A stretch of 64,000 nucleotides of DNA from assembly GCF_001269655.1 (NCBI RefSeq), contig NZ_LHVE01000009.1:553603-617602 (forward strand), in the 5' to 3' direction. This document shows positions 8,362 through 15,636 of this stretch, piece after piece. How positions within the stretch are numbered: position 1 is the stretch's first letter; the number at the start of each line of letters is the position of its first letter. The DNA comes from Pseudomonas thivervalensis (GTDB lineage Bacteria; Pseudomonadota; Gammaproteobacteria; Pseudomonadales; Pseudomonadaceae). The notes beneath the pieces were generated by a model. It ran no database searches and was not told the DNA's origin. It was given only the letters and a program-made list of their open reading frames with translations. A program made the position numbers and the translations under genes.

Positions 8362-9036
8362 ATGACCTTTTCCATCGTTGGACGCTGTGCCGAAACCGGC
8401 CAGTTGGGCATTGCCATCAGCTCCTCGAGCATTGCCGTCGGTGCCCGTTGCCCCTGGTTGCGCGCGGGCGTCGGCGCGGTGTCGAGCCAGAACATTACCC
8501 TGCCGGCCCTGGGGCCGCAGATTCTCGATGAACTGGCCGGCGGCCTGGCGGCGCAAGCGGCGCTGGAGCGGACCCTGGGGCGCAATGGCTACAGCCAATA
8601 CCGCCAGGTGGCGGTCATCGATGCCGAGGGCCGCACGGCGATTTTCAGTGGCGAACATACCCTGGGCACCCACAACGCCGTGGCCGGTGCGCAATGCGTG
8701 GCGGCCGGCAATCTGTTGGCCAACGCTGCGGTGATCGAGGCCATGGTCACCGCCTTCGAGGACGGCGCTGGCTGTCTTGCGTCACGCTTGATGAGCGCGT
8801 TGCAGGCCGGGCAGGCGGCGGGGGGGGAGGCCGGGGCGGTGCATTCGGCGGCGCTGTCGGTGGTCGATGACCTGACCTGGCCCATCGTCGACCTGCGGGT
8901 GGACTGGGCCGAGGAAAATCCCATCGGCGAGCTGGACGAACTCTGGCTCGCCTATGAGCCGCAACTGCAGGATTACCTGACCCGCGCGCTCAACCCGACC
9001 CTGGCACCGAGCTATGGAGTGCCGGGTGATGAGTGA
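8362..9036 (+). CDS. DUF1028 domain protein, putative Ntn-type hydrolase
   Basis: This 224-residue protein begins MTFSIVGRCAETGQLGIAIS, the usual start of DUF1028 proteins, which are predicted N-terminal-nucleophile hydrolases. The conserved stretches AISSSSIAVGARCPW, GAVSSQN and the C-terminal DLRVDWAEENPIGELDELW are present. A GAGGAGCAGAGC leader gives a strong ribosome site before the ATG. It overlaps the downstream deacetylase by 8 bp. Biochemical function of the family is unknown; the context suggests amide or lactam hydrolysis in the pathway started by the monooxygenase. Confidence 0.85.
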   Translation: MTFSIVGRCAETGQLGIAISSSSIAVGARCPWLRAGVGAVSSQNITLPALGPQILDELAGGLAAQAALERTLGRNGYSQYRQVAVIDAEGRTAIFSGEHTLGTHNAVAGAQCVAAGNLLANAAVIEAMVTAFEDGAGCLASRLMSALQAGQAAGGEAGAVHSAALSVVDDLTWPIVDLRVDWAEENPIGELDELWLAYEPQLQDYLTRALNPTLAPSYGVPGDE

Positions 9037-10198
9037 GCTGCGCAGCCGGGCGTTGCTCGAACGGTTGGTGGGTTTTGCCACGGTCAGCCGTGATTCGAAC
9101 CTGGCCTTGATCGAGTTCGTGCGCGACTACTTGCAACGACTGGGCGTGCACAGCGAGCTGATCTACAACACCGAGCGAACCAAGGCCAATTTGCTGGCAA
9201 GCATTGGCCCGTCGGTGCCCGGTGGCGTGGTGTTGTCCGGGCACACCGATGTGGTGCCGGTGGACGGGCAGGCCTGGACGGTCGATCCGTTTTGCCTGAG
9301 CGAGCGGGACGGCAAATGGTTCGGGCGGGGCACGGCGGACATGAAGGGGTATCTGGCCTCGGTGCTCGCGGCGGTGCCGGTGTTCTTGTCCAGCCCGCTT
9401 CGGCGACCGGTGCACCTGGCCTTCTCCTATGACGAAGAGGTGGGGTGCCTGGGGGTTCACAGTTTGCTGGAGGTATTGGTTCGGCGGGTTCCGCAACCGG
9501 CCCTGTGCCTGATTGGCGAACCCACCCAACTCCAACCGGTGTTGGGGCACAAAGGCAAGTTGGCGATGCGTTGTCATGTTAAAGGGTCGGCCTGTCATTC
9601 GGCCTACGCACCTTATGGGGTCAACGCCATCGAGCAGGCAGCGCGCCTGATGGGGCGACTGGACGAGATCGGTGCAGAGCTGGCCGAGCCGTCACGGCAC
9701 GACCCGCGCTTCGACCCGGCGTTTTCCACGGTGCAGGTCGGGGTGATCCAGGGCGGCACGGCGTTGAACATCGTCCCGGCCGACTGTCGTTTCGACTTTG
9801 AAGTGCGGGCCTTGCCGGATTTCGATCCCCATGGGGTGGCCGAGCAATTGCAAGCCTATGCCGAACAGACCCTGCTGCCGGCGATGCAGGCGGTGGCGAG
9901 CGATACGGCGATCCGCTTCGAAAAGCTGTCGGCCTACCCAGGCCTGGCCACTTCTCCCGACAGCGCGGCCGCCCAATGGGTTGCGCGACTGTGCGGCAGT
10001 GACGCTTTCAGCACCGTCGCCTTTGGCACCGAAGGCGGGCTGTTTCACCAGGCCGGCGTGCCGACGGTGATCTGTGGCCCCGGCAGCATGGATCAGGGGC
10101 ACAAGCCTGACGAGTACGTGAGCGTCGAAGAAATGGTCGCCTGCGATCGCTTGATGGATCGGTTGGCGAGCTACCTCAGTGAGCCCAATGGTCCGTGA
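9029..10198 (+). CDS. M20 family deacetylase, ArgE-like (acetylornithine deacetylase family)
   Basis: The 389-residue protein has the M20 dinuclear zinc motifs in order: LSGHTDVVPVDG (His and general Asp), GRGTADMKG (bridging Asp), YDEEVGCLG (catalytic Glu and ligand Glu), GEPTQ, and GHKPDEYV (final His). The lid domain has the HSAYAPYGVNAIEQAA segment. Start 9029 (MSELRSRALLERL) overlaps DUF1028 by 8 bp; an in-frame ATG at 9014 is possible but lacks family support. In this operon it more likely removes an acyl group from a catabolic intermediate than serves arginine biosynthesis. Confidence 0.9.
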   Translation: MSELRSRALLERLVGFATVSRDSNLALIEFVRDYLQRLGVHSELIYNTERTKANLLASIGPSVPGGVVLSGHTDVVPVDGQAWTVDPFCLSERDGKWFGRGTADMKGYLASVLAAVPVFLSSPLRRPVHLAFSYDEEVGCLGVHSLLEVLVRRVPQPALCLIGEPTQLQPVLGHKGKLAMRCHVKGSACHSAYAPYGVNAIEQAARLMGRLDEIGAELAEPSRHDPRFDPAFSTVQVGVIQGGTALNIVPADCRFDFEVRALPDFDPHGVAEQLQAYAEQTLLPAMQAVASDTAIRFEKLSAYPGLATSPDSAAAQWVARLCGSDAFSTVAFGTEGGLFHQAGVPTVICGPGSMDQGHKPDEYVSVEEMVACDRLMDRLASYLSEPNGP

Positions 10199-10214
10199 CC
10201 AGGAGGTGCCCAAG

Positions 10215-10331
10215 GTGAACGATTTCCGTTGCAGGAAAATGCTGGCGGCCCGTCAGGCCGCCATCAACGAAGGGGCCGACCAGAGCCTTATTGCTGTAGA
10301 TCCCACCGCCCGCGCTTACGGCCACCCTTGA
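10215..10331 (+). CDS. Short ORF of 38 residues with a perfect Shine-Dalgarno, unknown
   Basis: A GTG codon at 10215 follows AGGAGG with 8 bp of spacing, 17 bp after the deacetylase stop, and opens a 38-codon frame ending TGA at 10331. The peptide reads VNDFRCRKMLAARQAAINEG and ends in ARAYGHP. It has no signal peptide or recognised motif. It may be a genuine small operon protein, a leader peptide for the binding-protein gene that starts 51 bp later, or the surviving N-terminus of a lost enzyme. The ribosome site is stronger than that of most neighbours. Confidence 0.4.
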   Translation: MNDFRCRKMLAARQAAINEGADQSLIAVDPTARAYGHP

Positions 10332-10382
10332 GTCCCGTCGCTGGCTCGTGCGGGCGAGCCGGCATTTTCGAGGAACCGCTTC

Positions 10383-11423
10383 ATGTCCAGAATCTTGCGT
10401 TGCAATATTGCGTGTGCATTGGCGTTGTTGAGTTCCAGCGTCATGGCCGCGCCCCAGAGCTTGACCGTGATTTCTTTTGGCGGCGCCACCAAGCAGGCCC
10501 AGGACAAGGCCTACTTCCAACCCTTCAACGCCAGTGGTGCAGGAAGCATCGTCGCCGGCGAATACAACGGTGAGCTGTCGAAGATCAAGGCCATGGTCGC
10601 GGCCGGTCACACCAGTTGGGACGTGGTCGAAGTGGAAAGCCCGGAACTGCTGCGAGGCTGTGAGGAAGGCTTGTTCGAAAAGCTCGACCTGACCGGCCTT
10701 GGCGACCCGGCGAACTATGTGCCGGGTGCGCTCAATGAGTGCGGTGTCGCTACCTACGTGTGGTCGATGGTCCTGGCCTATGACCAGACCAAGCTGGCCA
10801 AGGCACCCAGGTCCTGGGCGGACTTCTGGAACGTCGGCGAGTACCCGGGCAAGCGCGGCCTGCGCAAAGGGGCCAAGTACACCTTGGAAATCGCCTTGCT
10901 GGCCGATGGGGTCAAGGCGCAGGACCTGTACAAGGTGTTGAACACCCCGGAAGGCGTCTCCCGAGCCTTCGCCAAGCTGGACCAGATCAAGCCGAACATC
11001 CAATGGTGGGAAGCCGGCGCCCAACCGGCTCAATGGCTGGTGGCGGGGGATGTGGCGATGAGTGCGGCCTACAACGGGCGCATCGCGTCGGCGCAGAAGG
11101 AAGGCATGAAGCTGAGCATTGTCTGGCCGCAGAGCCTGTACGACCCGGAGTACTGGGCCGTGGTCAAGGGCACGCCGAACAAGGCCCTGGCCGAGCAGTT
11201 CATTGCCTTTGCCAGCCAGCCGCAGACCCAGAAGGTGTTTTCGGAGAACATCCCTTATGGTCCGGTGCACCGCAAGACACTCGCGTTGTTGCCGACGGCG
11301 GTACAGGAACAGCTGCCCACCGCCGAGGCCAACCTGGCTGAAGCCCAAGCCGTGGACGCGGAGTTCTGGGTCGACCATGGCGAGGAACTGGAACAACGGT
11401 TCAACGCCTGGGCGGCTCGCTAG
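10383..11423 (+). CDS. Periplasmic substrate-binding protein of a polyamine-type ABC transporter
   Basis: The 346-residue protein has a signal peptide (residues 1-23, ending SSSVMAAPQ) and the PotD/AfuA-type fold (extracellular solute-binding family 1): LTVISFGGATKQAQDKAYFQ at the mature N-terminus, then WDVVEVESPELLRGCEEG and WWEAGAQPAQWLVAGDVAMS. A GAGGAACC site precedes the ATG. It follows the monooxygenase operon, so it may import that pathway's substrate, yet no permease or ATPase gene is adjacent, which means it must use a transporter encoded elsewhere. Polyamine or quaternary-amine ligands are plausible from family knowledge only. Confidence 0.88.
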   Translation: MSRILRCNIACALALLSSSVMAAPQSLTVISFGGATKQAQDKAYFQPFNASGAGSIVAGEYNGELSKIKAMVAAGHTSWDVVEVESPELLRGCEEGLFEKLDLTGLGDPANYVPGALNECGVATYVWSMVLAYDQTKLAKAPRSWADFWNVGEYPGKRGLRKGAKYTLEIALLADGVKAQDLYKVLNTPEGVSRAFAKLDQIKPNIQWWEAGAQPAQWLVAGDVAMSAAYNGRIASAQKEGMKLSIVWPQSLYDPEYWAVVKGTPNKALAEQFIAFASQPQTQKVFSENIPYGPVHRKTLALLPTAVQEQLPTAEANLAEAQAVDAEFWVDHGEELEQRFNAWAAR

Positions 11424-11458
11424 ACAGCGAACCGCGCTTGAGGCGAACACCGTTTTTT

Positions 11459-11588
11459 GTGGCGAGGGAGCTTGCTCCCGCTGGGCTGCGCAGCAGCCCC
11501 AACATATTCACCGCGGTGTGCCAGGTTGATTTGGTCAGCCTGGTTTGGGGGCGCTTCGCACCCCAGCGGGAGCAAGCTCCCTCGCCAC
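11459..11588. repeat. REPIN, family A
   Basis: The element lies between the convergent binding-protein and LysR genes. Its two arms are perfect reverse complements of each other over about 24 bp (GTGGCGAGGGAGCTTGCTCC outward), and it could also act as a bidirectional mRNA-end structure. Confidence 0.88.
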
Positions 11589-11608
11589 AGGGGGTGGTTG
11601 ACTGGGTC

Positions 11609-12520
11609 TCAGGCCAGCCACTGCCTGAACTGTTCCTTGCAGTAATCCACGAATAACTGGGCCGGTTTGGTCAGGTGGGTGCGCTTGAGCCAGCCGGCCA
11701 CCAGCGCCGAACCGGTCACGTCCTCGGCGATGTCGACACACACCAGGTGTTGCCCGTCGTAGGTGCAGGTGGAATGCGGGCGGGTCACCAGTACGGCGAA
11801 ACCGAAGGACTGGCCGACCATGCCCCTCACCATCTCAATGGAGGGCGAGCTGAAGACAATGTTGGGCGTCAGGCCCAGCTCTTCGAAAATGCTCACGAAA
11901 TAGGTGCGGCTGGGCTGCACGTCCAGCAAAATCATCGGTTCGAGGGCCAGGTCGCGTAGCGACACCTGGGCCTGATCGGCGAAGCGGTGCCCCGCGGGCA
12001 ATAATGCATAGGGTCGTTGCGGTGCCGTCAGTGCTTCGGTCTCGATGGTGCTGTCGAGGTCGTGTTCATAGAAGATCGCCAGGTCGAAACGCCCACCCGT
12101 GAGGCCTTGCACCAGCTCCTGTTGCTCGCCATCCTGCACACGGATTTCCACCCCGGGAAAACGCTCGCGGAAACCGGCGATCAGCCGCGGCAGGTAGAGC
12201 GGGGCGACGGTTTCGAAGCAGCCGATGTCGATCTGCCCGCTGACCACGTCGTTATCGGCCAGCGCGTTCTGCTCGAACTCCCGGGCCATGCGCAACAACT
12301 CCTGGGCCTTGCGATAGAAACGCGCGCCGCCAGGCGTCAACGATACGCCTTGGGCGTGATGACGAATGAGCAATTGCACGCCGAAGCTGTCTTCCAAGCC
12401 CTTGATGGCGGTGGCGATCGACGGCTGGGCGATGTATAGCTTGCGGGACGCTTCAGCGACGCTGCCACATTCGACCGTGGTGACGAAGTACTTCAGCTGA
12501 CGCAAGGAATAGGACGCCAC
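11609..12520 (-). CDS. LysR family transcriptional regulator (CysB/CbbR-like)
   Basis: The 303-residue protein begins at a GTG codon (MASYSLRQLKYFVTTVECGS) and has the LysR winged helix-turn-helix (VAEASRKLYIAQPSIATAIK) with a C-terminal effector domain that ends in YCKEQFRQWLA. It is convergent with the binding-protein gene, and is the nearest regulator to the monooxygenase cluster, which makes it a candidate controller, although LysR genes more often lie divergent from their targets. Confidence 0.88.
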   Translation of the reverse strand: MASYSLRQLKYFVTTVECGSVAEASRKLYIAQPSIATAIKGLEDSFGVQLLIRHHAQGVSLTPGGARFYRKAQELLRMAREFEQNALADNDVVSGQIDIGCFETVAPLYLPRLIAGFRERFPGVEIRVQDGEQQELVQGLTGGRFDLAIFYEHDLDSTIETEALTAPQRPYALLPAGHRFADQAQVSLRDLALEPMILLDVQPSRTYFVSIFEELGLTPNIVFSSPSIEMVRGMVGQSFGFAVLVTRPHSTCTYDGQHLVCVDIAEDVTGSALVAGWLKRTHLTKPAQLFVDYCKEQFRQWLA

Positions 12521-12642
12521 GGCACACCTCGATCCGGATGATGACTGCCTACCTTACCTCGTGCGCAAGGCGTAAGGGGTGGGCATTGATACGGATTTTG
12601 CTGGGCATTGACGATATTCAGGCTGGCTTGGGGACGAGCCTG

Positions 12643-12676
12643 AAAAAAACGCCTGCGCAATTATCGTTGGCAGGCG
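12643..12676 (-). terminator. Rho-independent terminator-like hairpin, first copy
   Basis: On the minus strand CGCCTGC and GCAGGCG form a stem around a 13-nt loop and are followed by seven T residues. No minus-strand gene ends here, which is unexpected. The hairpin and the adjoining GTCTGGGAAAGACCGGCGC (plus-strand reading) are repeated almost exactly at 13594-13645. Confidence 0.7.
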
Positions 12677-12694
12677 TCTGGGAAAGACCGGCGC
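12643..12694. repeat. 52-bp direct repeat, left copy
   Basis: This copy matches 13594-13645 in the same orientation: the A-run, both stem arms and the segment after the stem are identical, and only the loop differs. The two copies are 951 bp apart and bracket the deaminase-fold gene. Confidence 0.8.
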
Positions 12695-12840
12695 GGATGA
12701 CGTAGATGAGCCGTGGCGCCCCATTTTGCATTTTTTTTCTCGGCGGCTAGTCTCAGTTGGCGTGCTCTGCAGGGCCCTTGAAATTCTGGACGAGTTCAAC
12801 AGCGGCCCGATGTCAACCCGATCAAGACAGGGATAATCTT

Positions 12841-13458
12841 ATGCCGGTTGTTTTGCATCAGTTCACCGTGGCCGTGGGCGGCGTCATGAATCCAGGTTAT
12901 CTCGAAGCGTTGGAACTGGCCCGACAATGCGCGACCCATGCCCATACCCAGGCCCTACCGGGCGCTGGTATTGCCCACGGTTCTTGTTGGGCCGCCTTGG
13001 CAACGGTGCCCAATCCGGGCGCAGGTTTTCCCTTGGGCAATGCCGTAGCAGGCGGGGCGGCCTTGCCGTATGGCGTGGTCTTTGGAAATTCACGCTTTTC
13101 AATCGTTGGCGCCTTTGCTGTAGTGCCCGGCGCGCCTGCGGTCGGGTTTTCCGGTCATGCGGAGCGTAACGCCTTGGTGGTGGCGGGCGGCAATGGCTTG
13201 GTGCCCTATGGCCTCGTCGCGCCGAATGCCGGTGACTGGGTGATGTACGTTCAATTGCACCCCTGCGTACACTGTTTGCCATGGCTGCAAGGCGTCGGAG
13301 GTGGAGGACTGCTTAATCCTTTTGCGGGGCTGATCGCCGGGGCCCAGAACCTTCATGTCTGGTATCGCTGGGCACATAATCCGCTCGGGTGTGCAGCCAA
13401 GGACACCTGGAACGGCCTGCCGTTGGCGACCAAGCTCGCCCAGATCAATACCTGGTAG
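12841..13458 (+). CDS. Free-standing cytidine-deaminase-fold protein, possible toxin-type deaminase
   Basis: The 205-residue protein carries the zinc-deaminase signature: HAE at residues 106-108 (GFSGHAERNAL) and PCVHC at 141-145 (QLHPCVHCLPWLQ), where His and the two Cys bind zinc and Glu is the proton shuttle. The N-terminal 100 residues are glycine- and alanine-rich with no signal peptide or membrane segment. It does not look like housekeeping cytidine, tRNA-adenosine or riboflavin deaminases, and resembles the predicted nucleic-acid deaminases of polymorphic toxin systems; that is inference. No immunity-like gene is adjacent. The start at 12841 has a weak AGGGA site; an in-frame codon at 12757 is less likely. 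It sits alone between terminator-bearing direct repeats, which suggests acquisition as a module. Confidence 0.75.
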   Translation: MPVVLHQFTVAVGGVMNPGYLEALELARQCATHAHTQALPGAGIAHGSCWAALATVPNPGAGFPLGNAVAGGAALPYGVVFGNSRFSIVGAFAVVPGAPAVGFSGHAERNALVVAGGNGLVPYGLVAPNAGDWVMYVQLHPCVHCLPWLQGVGGGGLLNPFAGLIAGAQNLHVWYRWAHNPLGCAAKDTWNGLPLATKLAQINTW

Positions 13459-13483
13459 GCAGCCCCGTGATTGGAGAAACACC

Positions 13484-13510
13484 TGTGGGAGCGAGCCTGC
13501 TCGCGCTGGC
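13484..13510. repeat. Solo REP (family B)
   Basis: A single TGTGGGAGCGAGCCTGCTCG arm follows the deaminase-fold gene. No matching inverted partner is seen before the terminator at 13594. Confidence 0.7.
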
Positions 13511-13593
13511 TGCGGATCAACCCACATCAATGTTGACTGACGTACAGCTATCGCCAGCAGCCATGCCCCCATCGGTTTTATGCTGGTTTCCAT

Positions 13594-13627
13594 AAAAAAA
13601 CGCCTGCCCAAGCATCATTGGCAGGCG
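13594..13627 (-). terminator. Rho-independent terminator of the NADH dehydrogenase-like gene
   Basis: On the minus strand CGCCTGCC pairs with GGCAGGCG around an 11-nt loop, followed by seven T residues, 54 bp beyond the stop of the flavoprotein gene at 13681. Position and structure fit an intrinsic terminator for that gene. Confidence 0.85.
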
Positions 13628-13645
13628 TCTGGGAAAGACCGGCGC
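13594..13645. repeat. 52-bp direct repeat, right copy
   Basis: This is the partner of 12643-12694. It contains the terminator hairpin plus the common segment up to GACCGGCGC, in the same orientation. Confidence 0.8.
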
Positions 13646-13680
13646 AGAAAGGAGGACTGGCCGGGGCTGGAAACGGGGGC

Positions 13681-14883
13681 TCAGGCCACCGGGATCAACG
13701 GATCGGCCGCGGCCAGGGCGGTCGCGCGATCTGCCGCCGGCGGATAGATCCACACGGTGTTGATCTGGGTCTTGAGCTCCTTGGCTTCCTGCCCGACCAA
13801 CTTGAGCTGGCGATCCCAACCTTCGGTATACACCGCACCCCAGGCGCCGAGGTCCAGGCAGGTCACGTATTTGGGCTGGCTGTAGGGCATCGGCGCCACG
13901 CCCAGCAAGTCGGCCGCGACGTTGTTGCCGGCATAGCGGCCCAAGGCGATGGCGTGCTGGCAGGACATCGCCGCGTAGTTGCCCAGGGCATCGGTGGCGG
14001 CGTAGGCCACATCACCGGTGGCGAATATGTCGTTCTGGCCCAGGACTTTCAGGTTGGCATCGACGTGCAGGCGACCCTGGCGATCGCGGGTCCCGGGGAC
14101 CTGTTGGGTCAACGGACTGGCGCGGAAGCCCACGGTCCAGATCACGGTATGGGACTCGATACGCTGGCCACTCGACAGGGTGACGCCACCGGCATCCACC
14201 GATTCGACCGAGGCGTTGAGGATCCACTCGATGCCCAGGTGCTCGGACGCTTCGACAAGGGACGGCCGGATGCCGTCGCCCAGCGATGCGCCGATCTGCG
14301 GGCCGCGATCCACCACGATGACCCGGATATCCGCGTCTTCACCCAGGACAGCGCGCAGGCGTGCGGGCATTTCGGTGGCGGTTTCGATCCCGGTAAAACC
14401 GCCACCGGCCACCACTACGGTGTTGCGGGCCGGGCTGTCCGGCAGGTTTTTCAGAGACTTGATATGGGCTTCGAGACGGCTTGCCTGTTCGATTTCATCA
14501 ACGTCGAAGGCATGCTCGATCATGCCTTCGAGGTCGGGGCGAACCAGTTGGCTGCCCGCCGCGAGCACCAGGCGGTCGTAGCCCAGGGTGCCCTGGGTGC
14601 CGAATACATCCACGTAGCCAACCCGCTTATTGTCGACATCGATACTGCTTGCCGAGCCTTGTACGAATGTCACGCCTACCGCGTCGAACAGACCACCCAG
14701 CGGTGCGGCCATGGTGTGGACGTCCGGCTCGTAGAAACGAGGTCGGATGCGCAGCTCGGGCTGGGGCGCAAGGACGCTGATCTGCACGTCATTACGATCG
14801 TGTTGGTCCAGCAGCCGGGCCGCGCTCAATGCGCTCCAGACCCCGCCGAAACCCGCGCCAACCACCAGAATATGTTGTTTCAT
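13681..14883 (-). CDS. NAD(P)/FAD-dependent oxidoreductase, type II NADH dehydrogenase-like
   Basis: The 400-residue protein starts MKQHILVVGAGFGGVWSALS with the FAD-binding GxGxxG motif, and has the second dinucleotide motif VVVAGGGFTGIETATEM near residue 165 and the late DIFATGDVAYA segment that contacts FAD. This is the pattern of type II NADH:quinone oxidoreductases and related single-subunit membrane-associated enzymes, although it is slightly shorter than typical Ndh. The start at 14883 follows GGGAG at good spacing. An ATAC-N4-GTAT site lies about 210 bp upstream, as in the nearby two-component operon. A role in respiratory flexibility is inferred. Confidence 0.85.
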   Translation of the reverse strand: MKQHILVVGAGFGGVWSALSAARLLDQHDRNDVQISVLAPQPELRIRPRFYEPDVHTMAAPLGGLFDAVGVTFVQGSASSIDVDNKRVGYVDVFGTQGTLGYDRLVLAAGSQLVRPDLEGMIEHAFDVDEIEQASRLEAHIKSLKNLPDSPARNTVVVAGGGFTGIETATEMPARLRAVLGEDADIRVIVVDRGPQIGASLGDGIRPSLVEASEHLGIEWILNASVESVDAGGVTLSSGQRIESHTVIWTVGFRASPLTQQVPGTRDRQGRLHVDANLKVLGQNDIFATGDVAYAATDALGNYAAMSCQHAIALGRYAGNNVAADLLGVAPMPYSQPKYVTCLDLGAWGAVYTEGWDRQLKLVGQEAKELKTQINTVWIYPPAADRATALAAADPLIPVA

Positions 14884-15091
14884 GATGAGCTCCCGAAGAC
14901 GAAATCGATACGTTGAATTGTTTAACTCTTTCAGCGTGACCGTGTCGCGAAGTACTCCAAAAGCGCCTGGCTGCAATGAATTGTCATCGAGCACATTCAG
15001 TTTCGGTTCGCTGTGGGAAAGCTTATGGGCAGGACCTTTGTTTGACACTTCTACATAAGGTCATCGGGCCCATGCCTGGGTAGGGGGGAGC

Positions 15092-15104
15092 TATACGAAG
15101 GTAT
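15092..15104. promoter_or_regulatory. ATAC-N4-GTAT site upstream of the NADH dehydrogenase-like gene
   Basis: The site reads TATAC-GAAG-GTAT and lies in the gap between the lone receiver gene and the flavoprotein gene. GCCTGGGTA 10 bp to its left also occurs next to the related site at 19452. It is a candidate binding site for the FixJ-type regulator. Confidence 0.45.
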
Positions 15105-15119
15105 GAGGGCGCGACGTAG

Positions 15120-15494
15120 TCAAGCAGACCGGGCAAGTACCGACTCGATGCAGGCGATCAACTCAGCGCAGTCGAAGGGTTTCGGGAAAAATGCCACCGG
15201 CTCGGGCACGTCAGCGCTGACGCGGGGTGGCACGCCAGGGTAGCCGGTGATGAAGATGATCGGGATACGGATGCCCAGGGTCGACAATCGATCGTACATC
15301 TGAATGCCCGTCATGCCTGGCATTTGAATATCCGATATCAGGCACGCTGTGGTTTCTAGTTCGCAGGAAGATAAAAAATCCAAGGCGCTGGCGTATGTTT
15401 TAACCCGATATCCGTGGGAGCGTAACAAGCCATCCAGTGCAATTCGAACGGACTCATCGTCATCAATTATTGAGAGAGTTGCGGTGTTGGACAT
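15120..15494 (-). CDS. Single-domain response regulator (FixJ-type receiver)
   Basis: The 124-residue protein is a receiver domain only. It shows the acidic pair in LSIIDDDESVRIAL, the phosphorylation aspartate in CLISDIQMPGMTG, the conserved Thr in IIFITGYP and the Lys in FFPKPFD. There is no DNA-binding output domain. Its receiver is of the FixJ/StyR class and could intercept phosphate from the PAS histidine kinase encoded at 17765-19297. A possible operator (15576-15588) lies 82 bp before its start. Confidence 0.88.
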   Translation of the reverse strand: MSNTATLSIIDDDESVRIALDGLLRSHGYRVKTYASALDFLSSCELETTACLISDIQMPGMTGIQMYDRLSTLGIRIPIIFITGYPGVPPRVSADVPEPVAFFPKPFDCAELIACIESVLARSA

Positions 15495-15575
15495 GTCGAT
15501 ACCTGGAGGTGATATCAGGTAGCCATAAAGGCGCCCTTGTCAGTGCAAGATACGCCGTCCAATGGTCCCGCCAAG

Positions 15576-15588
15576 TATACGTGTGTAT
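15576..15588. promoter_or_regulatory. ATAC-N4-GTAT site upstream of the lone receiver gene
   Basis: The site reads TATAC-GTGT-GTAT, in the 142-bp gap between the AraC gene and the receiver gene. It is the second of three such sites in this region. Confidence 0.4.
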
Positions 15589-15636
15589 GAACTTTCCACT
15601 GCTTGCCACGCCAGGAAGGGGATCTCAGCGCAATGC

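Larger units (their letters stand above)
12521..12840. other. Intergenic region with a terminator-like repeat
   Basis: This 320-bp stretch upstream of the deaminase-fold gene contains the hairpin with a T-tract at 12643-12676 and a poly-T run near 12730. It contains no credible coding frame. The deaminase promoter should lie between 12700 and 12840 but no confident boxes are visible. Confidence 0.6.

Noticed and set aside
12643..13645. Insertion sequence around the deaminase gene
   Set aside because: There is no transposase and the flanking repeats are direct and terminator-containing rather than terminal inverted repeats; recorded as a possible module instead.
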